Below are positions 63,861-64,000 of a stretch of DNA of 64,000 nt, in pieces. The DNA comes from Hippopus hippopus. Its lineage: Eukaryota > Mollusca > Bivalvia > Cardiida > Cardiidae. Numbering within the stretch: the first letter of the stretch is position 1; each line of letters begins with the position of its first letter. A program made the position numbers and the translations under genes. The notes below the pieces were generated by a model. The model had not been told where the DNA came from. It was given only the letters and a program-made list of their open reading frames with translations, and searched no databases. The DNA is taken from NCBI GenBank assembly GCA_946811185.2, contig OX328112.1, forward strand, positions 2,046,001 through 2,110,000, given 5' to 3'.

Positions 63861-64000
63861 TACATAATAGAACTGAACAGTTTGTATCGGCCATTCATTC
63901 TTTACCATTGGTAGGCAAGCTCAGCTTTAAAAAAATGCGAGTCTAATATTGCAAGTGGAAATAAAAGCTACTTGCAAAAATTTGCAAGTGAATAAAAAAT

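Overview
This is eukaryotic DNA: AT-rich, with short ORFs, splice-like sites and dense transposon remains. I see no operons, ribosome-binding sites or CRISPR arrays. Several repeats look like ones I know from bivalve molluscs: tRNA-derived SINEs ending in a TGACTGAAATATTGTTGAAAG-type tail, elements ending in a GGGCCATCATGGCCC hairpin plus TCTTGTT, and short elements with GCTCTGTGAAAAGGGG ends. I infer a bivalve, plausibly heterodont; the species is not determined. No complete host gene is visible.

Layout. 0-4.1 kb: a three-unit tandem array of a tRNA-Pro-like repeat, entered by a mariner element with an intact 363-codon transposase and by a 1.2-kb hAT-like element (called hAT-A here). 4.3-8.2 kb: old TTAA-flanked MITEs and a Helentron-like element. 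8.4-10.4 kb: a Tigger/pogo-type non-autonomous element carrying a 44-bp tandem array. 10.6-16.5 kb: MITEs, a TA-flanked element and a Helentron-like element sitting inside a MITE. 16.96-20.9 kb: two adjoining Helentron-like elements full of 166-bp and 144-bp monomers, with a small retrocopy in the second. 21-32 kb: mixed MITEs, SINEs and Helentron-like pieces, with a three-level nest at 31.1-32.4 kb. 32.4-40 kb: two more TIR elements, an inverted minisatellite pair about 4.1 kb apart, and MITEs. 40.4 kb: a broken coding fragment. 42.6-43.2 kb: a complete miniature LTR retrotransposon whose LTRs carry a tRNA-like pol III promoter. 44.8-47.4 kb: a full-length but inactivated piggyBac. 48.5-50.7 kb: eight MITE copies in a row. 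51.2-52.95 kb: a SINE split by a TTAA element, then a 63-bp minisatellite. 55.4-58.5 kb: hAT-A carrying a Helentron-like element and a MITE. 59-64 kb: another Helentron-like element, a MITE and a 90-bp-arm inverted repeat.

The commonest component is a TTAA-flanked MITE of about 230 bp with a 67-bp near-perfect palindrome at its centre. I count over 30 copies, whole, partial or eroded. Its TIR starts CYCTTTACCA, so a piggyBac-type transposase is the likely mover, but the piggyBac at 44.8 kb has a different TIR (CCCTWGTCATGC) and is dead. At least ten nested insertions give empty-site evidence for element ends and a relative order of events.

The items most worth following are the tRNA-promoter TRIM at 42611-43206, the shared architecture of three Helentron-like families (different subterminal inverted repeats, similar 3' hairpin plus CTTGTT, shared ~165-bp monomers) and the instability of the MITE palindrome.
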